From positions 1 to 18,536 of the forward strand of contig JANLGA010000012.1 in NCBI GenBank assembly GCA_024653225.1: a DNA stretch of 18,536 nucleotides, in the 5' to 3' direction. Source of the DNA: Bacillota bacterium. Its GTDB lineage: Bacteria; Bacillota; Sulfobacillia; JABLXB01. Positions 14,898-18,536 of this stretch are shown one piece after another. A model generated the notes under the pieces. The model was not told where the DNA came from, ran no database searches, and saw nothing but the letters and a program-made list of their open reading frames with translations. Numbering within the stretch: the stretch's first letter is position 1; each line of letters starts with the position of its first letter. A program made the translations under genes and the position numbers.

Positions 14898-15493
14898 GTG
14901 GGTGAGTACGCAGTCATCGGGCTAGGCAGGTTCGGGTCGGCCGTCGCGGGGAGCCTGCTTTCCCTCGGCCACAACGTGCTCGGCGTCGACAGGAACGAGC
15001 AGGTAGTCAACGCCGCCTCGGCTTTCACGACGAAGGCCGTCCAGTGCGACGCCACGGACGAACACAACCTCAGGGCGCTCGGCCTCAGGAACTTCGACAC
15101 CGTGGTGGTCGCCATGGGAGACCTCCAGGCGAGCATACTGGTCACGCTGATCCTCAAGGAGATAGGCGTGAGGGAAGTGATCGCCAAGGCCTCGAACGAG
15201 CATCATGGCAAGGTACTCTACAAGATCGGGGCCGACAGGGTCGTGTTTCCCGAGCGCGAGAGCTGTCGCCGGAGTACAGCATCGTCGAGCTGACGGCGAC
15301 CAAGCCGCTTGTCGGCAAGACCCTGGAGGAACTGGACCTGAGAAACAAGTACCAGGTCAACGTCATAGCCATTCGCCGCGGCGAAGAGATAAACCTGACC
15401 CCGAAGAGGGACGACGTCATAATGGACGGCGACGCGGTGGTCATGGTCGGGAAGAACGAGAAGCTTCGCGAGATAGAAGAGGTGATGTCGTGA
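14898..15493 (+). pseudogene. Second KtrA-like regulator, frameshifted by an internal deletion
   Basis: The first part (MGEYAVIGLGRFGSAVAGSL, RCK_N) runs in one frame to VVFPERE at 15258-15260, then would end out of frame at 15291-15293. The C-terminal part resumes two bases on, in another frame, as ELSPEYSIVEL (GAG at 15260-15262) and runs to the TGA at 15491-15493. In the intact paralogue at 12767, the two blocks are joined by 18 residues (AATKMAEALVSDNILDVM). About 55 nt therefore appear to be missing at the GAGAGC junction. GTG 14898 aligns with the paralogue's start and has GGGGGG upstream; GTG 14868 would add 10 residues. It is either a real pseudogene or a sequence error. Confidence 0.85.
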
Positions 15494-16365
15494 GCGACCA
15501 CTCCCAAGTGGGCCCCCGGTCGGGGCCGCCAGGGCGGCTCACCGTCACAAGCGTCTCGAACGAACGCGCGAAGTTCATGATGCGACTCTCGAACCCGTCG
15601 TTCAGGCGACGCACGGGGTGCAGCCTCGTGGAGGGGGTGCGGCTCATAGGGGAGGCCCTGAACTCCGGGGCCGACTTCGTGACCGCGGCTTACGATGGTG
15701 CGGCGGCGAGGTCGCGGCCCGTGCGGGAGTTGGTGGGCAGGCTCGAACGCCGGGGCGTTGAGGTGTGGGAGACTTCGCGCGGCATCCTGCGCGCCGTGGC
15801 GTTGACGGAAACCCCCCAGGGGGTGGTGGCGGCGATCAGGGTGCGCTCGAGTACCGAATCGGACGTCATCGAGGTCGCGGCCGGAAAGGTCAGGGAGAGC
15901 GGCGACGCGATGGTGGCCTTGATGGACGGGGTGCAGGACCCGGGCAACGCGGGAACCATCGTGCGGTCGGCGGACGCCTTCGGCGCCGCCTGCGTCGTGT
16001 TCGCCGGGCCCAGCGCCGACCCATACAACCCGAAGGTGCTGCGGGCGAGCATGGGCTCCGTATTCCATGTTACGTGCGTTTCCGTCGGCGACGCCTCTTC
16101 CGTGTTGGTCGCGCTGCGAGACGCGGGTTTCCGCGTGTTCTACGGTGACCCGCGTTCCCCGAGGGAGGTCTACCGGGAGCGCCTGACCGGCCCCATAGTC
16201 CTCGCCGTGGGGAACGAGACGGCGGGGGTGTCGGAGGCCGTCCGGCACCATGGAACCGGCGTTTGCGTGCCCATCCGCCACGGGAAGGCGGAGTCGCTCA
16301 ACGCGGCGATGGCGTTCACGGCCATGGCTTACGAGGCCCGCAGGCAGCGGGTTTTCGCCTTGTAA
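15490..16365 (+). CDS. SpoU/TrmH-family RNA 2'-O-ribose methyltransferase
   Basis: 291 aa from GTG 15490, which overlaps the preceding stop as GTGA and has AAGAGGTG upstream. N-terminal substrate-binding domain (about 18-100) and a C-terminal SPOUT knot. The three SpoU motifs are clear: motif 1 DGVQDPGNAGTIVRSADAFG from 146, motif 2 VGNETAGVS at 240-248, and motif 3 VPIRHGKAESLNAAMA at 260-275. It transfers methyl from S-adenosylmethionine to a ribose 2'-OH of rRNA or tRNA; the target is not readable. Position before pheS matches ysgA of Bacillus. The first 16 residues (polar, Pro-rich) extend beyond the usual N-terminus. Confidence 0.92.
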   Translation: MSDHSQVGPRSGPPGRLTVTSVSNERAKFMMRLSNPSFRRRTGCSLVEGVRLIGEALNSGADFVTAAYDGAAARSRPVRELVGRLERRGVEVWETSRGILRAVALTETPQGVVAAIRVRSSTESDVIEVAAGKVRESGDAMVALMDGVQDPGNAGTIVRSADAFGAACVVFAGPSADPYNPKVLRASMGSVFHVTCVSVGDASSVLVALRDAGFRVFYGDPRSPREVYRERLTGPIVLAVGNETAGVSEAVRHHGTGVCVPIRHGKAESLNAAMAFTAMAYEARRQRVFAL

Positions 16366-16388
16366 CGGGGCTTTCGCTGTGCTATAAT
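16360..16388 (+). promoter_or_regulatory. Sigma-A promoter of the yqzL/pheST transcript
   Basis: TTGTAA (16360-16365), 17 nt, TATAAT (16383-16388), with an extended -10 TGC (16380-16382). Predicted start near 16395. The -35 overlaps the end of the methyltransferase gene. Confidence 0.82.
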
Positions 16389-16439
16389 CGAGCCTGGCAA
16401 ATGCGTCTTGAGGCCTTGGAAAGGGCGTGCAAGATCGGC

Positions 16440-16526
16440 ATGACTGCAGAGGTGTTCTGGAGGATCTTCGAGCTGACTGGATGGATTGAAGCGTACCTCA
16501 TGTACAGGAGACTGAACTTGAATTGA
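16440..16526 (+). CDS. yqzL: YqzL-family small protein
   Basis: 28 aa from ATG 16440 (MTAEVFWRIFELTGWIEAYL then MYRRLNLN). The FW..FE.TG.I.AYL.Y pattern matches the small YqzL family of spore formers, function unknown. ATG 16401 is in frame and would give 41 aa, but it lies only about 6 nt after the predicted transcript start and has no ribosome-binding site; GGAAAGGG (16418-16425) lies 14 nt before ATG 16440, which is loose. The gene sits between its promoter and the Phe T-box, so it would be made regardless of the attenuator decision. Confidence 0.65.
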   Translation: MTAEVFWRIFELTGWIEAYLMYRRLNLN

Positions 16527-16539
16527 CGCCCAAAGGCCG

Positions 16540-16793
16540 TGAAGGAGAGGAGTAAGCTCGGGGACCACGCAGGGAGGGAGAGTCGAGACTGGGAGCTTTC
16601 CCGTGGTGAACGAGCCGAAAGTTCGCTCCGGAGCCGCCGGCTGAAACATGGAGTAGGCCGAGACGGAACCCGCCGTTAACGGGAGGAATCGCCCGGGCAC
16701 CGCGAGCGGTGTCGGGCGCAGAGAGGGGCGGCTGGACGCCCAAACAAGGTGGTACCGCGGAAGCAAGGCTTTCGCCCTAGTGGCGAAGGCCTT
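16540..16793 (+). promoter_or_regulatory. T-box leader for phenylalanine (pheST)
   Basis: The T-box sequence AAGGTGGTACCGCGG is at 16746-16760; TGGT would pair with ACCA, fitting the A discriminator of tRNA-Phe. Upstream lie the AGGGAGGGAGAG region of stem I (from about 16570), a probable TTC specifier at 16622-16624 within CCGAAAGTTCGCTCC, and the conserved ACATGGAGTAGGCCGAGACGG segment near 16647-16667. It explains the 331-nt gap between yqzL and pheS. Confidence 0.9.
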
Positions 16794-16796
16794 TTT
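16765..16796 (+). terminator. Terminator of the Phe T-box
   Basis: AAGGCTTTCGCC (16765-16776), 5-nt loop, GGCGAAGGCCTT (16782-16793) with one G-U pair, then TTT. A GTG at 16780 lies inside this hairpin and is therefore not a credible pheS start. Confidence 0.88.
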
Positions 16797-16857
16797 CGTA
16801 GCGGCGAACGCGTCGGAAGGTGCGCACTCTGCCATGGTGCACGGAGAGGAGGGCCGG

Positions 16858-17820
16858 GTGTTGGCCGGGGCAATCGAAAGGGAGATTCGAGCAATTGAGA
16901 AGGAAGCTGGGGACGCCATCTCGCGGGCGGAATCCCTCGAATCGCTCGAGGAGCTGCGTGTCAAGTACCTCGGGAGGAAGGGGGCACTGACGCAGGCCCT
17001 GCGCGGGATCGGGGCGGCGCCGGAGCGCGAGAGGCCGGTGTTGGGGCGCCTCGCGAACGAAGCCCGCGATGCGATAGAGCGTCTGCTGGCCGATAGACGG
17101 CAATTCCTCGCGGAGGTGGAGACATCCAGGCGGCTGCGAGAGGAAGCAATTGACGTAACGCTTCCGGGGGTGCCCAGGGCGGTGGGCACCAAGCACGTGG
17201 TCCAACAGGTGCTCGAGGAGATAGAGGGCATCTTCTCGGGGATGGGGTTCGAAATCGAGGAAGGGCCGGAGATCGAAACGGACTATTACAATTTCGTGGC
17301 GCTGAACTTTCCGAAGGACCACCCGGCACGCGACATGCAGGCAACTTTCCTGGTGAGCCCGGACATAGTGCCCGGGAGGGTCTACCGGAGAGACCCGGCC
17401 GACGCCTCGCACTCGCCGGTCTTCACCCAGGTCGAGGGGTTGGCGGTGGACCGCGACGTCAGCTTGGGGGACTTGAAGGGGACCCTCGAGGAATTCGCGC
17501 GAAGATTCTACGGCCCCGAAACCAGGACGAGGTTCAGGCCGAGCTATTTCCCGTTCACGGAGCCGAGCGCCGAAGTGGATGTCTCCTGCACGGTCTGCGG
17601 CGGGACGGGTTGCGCGGTGTGCGGGGGGACCGGCTGGCTCGAGATCCTCGGAGCCGGGATGGTCCATCCGCAGGTATTGAGGAACGGCGGCTACGACCCG
17701 GACATCGTGACGGGCTTCGCGTTCGGGATGGGCGTGGAACGCATCGCGATGTTGAAATTCGGCATAGACGACATCAGGCTGTTCTTCAACGGCGACTTGA
17801 GGTTCTTGCAGCAGTTCTGA
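16858..17820 (+). CDS. pheS: Phenylalanyl-tRNA synthetase alpha subunit with internal in-frame gap
   Basis: 320 aa from GTG 16858 (AGGAGG at 16847-16852; TTG 16861 is an alternative). Bacterial PheS is about 340 aa. The N-terminal coiled-coil arm, ETDYYNF and HPARDMQ blocks, the Cys cluster from Cys244, and motif 3 GFAFGMGVER at 286-295 are all present. Between ARDMQ and PGRVYRRD only 10 residues remain (ATFLVSPDIV) where Bacillus subtilis has 36 and E. coli 34. The missing 24-26 residues contain the RTQTS(P/G)VQ.RTM strand of class II motif 2, which holds phenylalanine-binding residues. The junction is 17370/17371 (residues 171/172). As written, the enzyme should be inactive, so a sequence deletion is the likelier explanation. 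23 nt separate it from pheT. Confidence 0.9.
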   Translation: MLAGAIEREIRAIEKEAGDAISRAESLESLEELRVKYLGRKGALTQALRGIGAAPERERPVLGRLANEARDAIERLLADRRQFLAEVETSRRLREEAIDVTLPGVPRAVGTKHVVQQVLEEIEGIFSGMGFEIEEGPEIETDYYNFVALNFPKDHPARDMQATFLVSPDIVPGRVYRRDPADASHSPVFTQVEGLAVDRDVSLGDLKGTLEEFARRFYGPETRTRFRPSYFPFTEPSAEVDVSCTVCGGTGCAVCGGTGWLEILGAGMVHPQVLRNGGYDPDIVTGFAFGMGVERIAMLKFGIDDIRLFFNGDLRFLQQF

Positions 17821-17843
17821 GTCGGTTCGGGGGAGGGGCGACC

Positions 17844-18536
17844 GTGCGGGTATCGTATAACTGGCTCAAGGAATATGTTGACATCCCCTGGAGTGCCGGT
17901 GAACTCGCAGAGCGGCTGACCATGGTCGGGTTGAAAGTAGAAAACGTTGAGCGGCTCGGCGGGGACCTCAGGGGTCTCGTGGCGGGGAGAATAACCTCGA
18001 TTGAGCCCCACCCGGGGGCCGATAGATTGTTCGTTTGTGCGGTTCACACGGGAGACCTGACCCTCCGCATCGTCACGGGTGCACAGGGCCTCCGGCCAGG
18101 CCTGATCGTCGCGGTGGCGGTGCCCGGCGCCGTGCTCCCGAAGGGGCTGACCATAGGAGAGGCCCGCTTCAAGGGGGTTGATTCCCAGGGGATGCTGTGT
18201 TCCGCCACCGAAGTGCTGTTGGGCGAGCCGCACCTCGAGGGAGAGGGCATTCTCACGCTGGAGGGGGTGCCCGAGGGGGCCGATCTCGCCGAGGAACTCG
18301 AGCTCAGAGATTACGTGCTGGAGCTCGACCTCACTCCCAACTACGCGCCGGCGCTTTCCATGCTCGGGGTCGCGAGGGAAGTGGCGGCGCTGACCGGGGG
18401 CGGGCTCAGGATGCCGCCCTCGGAATGGCCCACACCCGATACCGAGCGCACTTCCGAGGGGTGGGTCCGCGTCGGCATAAAAGACGAATCGCCCGCAGAG
18501 CGCTTCGTCTTTTATGCCGACGCGGACCCACCCCTC
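17844..18536 (+). CDS. pheT: Phenylalanyl-tRNA synthetase beta subunit, N-terminal part
   Basis: 231 codons visible, cut by the window end. Start GTG 17844 with GGGGGAGGGG 5 nt upstream; MRVSYNWLKEYVDIP is the standard N-terminus. The tRNA-binding OB-fold domain lies at about 40-150 (VAGRITSIEPHPGADRL through SQGMLCSATEV), followed by LELDLTPNYAPALSMLGVAR near 173-192. From about residue 222 the translation leaves the family: the expected IKD..CPRYTARVI continuation is replaced by FVFYADADPPL, encoded by the right arm of the terminal inverted repeat. True pheT sequence therefore ends in the 18488-18504 region. Confidence 0.93.
   Translation, partial: MRVSYNWLKEYVDIPWSAGELAERLTMVGLKVENVERLGGDLRGLVAGRITSIEPHPGADRLFVCAVHTGDLTLRIVTGAQGLRPGLIVAVAVPGAVLPKGLTIGEARFKGVDSQGMLCSATEVLLGEPHLEGEGILTLEGVPEGADLAEELELRDYVLELDLTPNYAPALSMLGVAREVAALTGGGLRMPPSEWPTPDTERTSEGWVRVGIKDESPAERFVFYADADPPL
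18456..18536. repeat. Terminal foldback palindrome in pheT
   Basis: 33-bp perfect inverted repeat: left arm 18456-18488 and right arm 18504-18536, beginning GAGGGGTGGGTCCGCGTC and ending with its exact complement at the last base of the window. The 15-nt centre contains three further pairs (18490-18492 with 18500-18502). The right arm runs off the end, so its full length is unknown. Confidence 0.97.

Noticed and set aside
15205..15489. N-terminal extension of the SpoU methylase back to 15205
   Set aside because: This part is an out-of-frame reading of the second ktrA; GTG 15490 has a ribosome-binding site and couples to the ktrA stop.
16780..16857. pheS start at GTG 16780 or ATG 16834
   Set aside because: 16780 lies inside the T-box terminator hairpin; 16834 has no ribosome-binding site, and AGGAGG at 16847 points to 16858 or 16861.
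18456..18536. Terminal inverted repeat as a transcription terminator
   Set aside because: It lies within the pheT reading frame, has no U-tract, and the protein departs from its family at the repeat, which fits a foldback artefact better.

Overview
The window reads as one contiguous piece of a GC-rich, endospore-forming Bacillota genome (Clostridia- or Limnochordia-like). The pointers are SpoIID, YtxC and YqzL sporulation-type proteins, two T-box leaders, a c-di-AMP (ydaO-type) riboswitch, an L20-type leader before infC-rpmI-rplT, and the gene order ytxC-thrS-infC-rpmI-rplT-(Ktr genes)-SpoU methylase-pheS-pheT. Frequent AGG, AGA and ATA codons despite the high GC fit a thermophile, but that is inference. 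I saw no mobile element, CRISPR array, tRNA or rRNA.

Layout: (1) 1-1950 holds the start of an unknown minus-strand gene, spoIID on the plus strand, a hairpin-rich stretch, and a minus-strand c-di-AMP riboswitch with its own sigma-A promoter. The riboswitch points back into spoIID and has no sense gene directly behind it. (2) 1999-8176 holds a PrpR-type sigma-54 activator, then an acyl-CoA dehydrogenase and a four-subunit 2-oxoacid:ferredoxin oxidoreductase (korDABC). A -24/-12 promoter candidate lies just before the dehydrogenase. This looks like an inducible acid-catabolism unit feeding ferredoxin. (3) 8214-12736 holds ytxC behind a sporulation-type promoter, then thrS under a Thr T-box, then the infC operon under an L20-type leader. 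IF3 apparently starts at an AUA codon. (4) 12767-15493 is a Ktr potassium-uptake cluster (regulator, channel, second regulator); the second regulator is broken by an internal deletion. (5) 15490-18536 holds a SpoU-family RNA methylase, a tiny YqzL gene, a Phe T-box, pheS and the start of pheT.

Three sequence anomalies sit in the last 3.3 kb. The second ktrA lacks about 55 nt and is frameshifted. pheS lacks about 24-26 codons, in frame, covering the class II motif 2 strand. The window ends in an 81-nt foldback palindrome inside pheT. Together they suggest amplification or assembly artefacts near a contig end rather than biology, and this end should be treated as unreliable until reads are checked.

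The most interesting biological signal is the orphan c-di-AMP riboswitch converging on spoIID, in a genome segment that also encodes Ktr potassium transporters, which are classic c-di-AMP targets.
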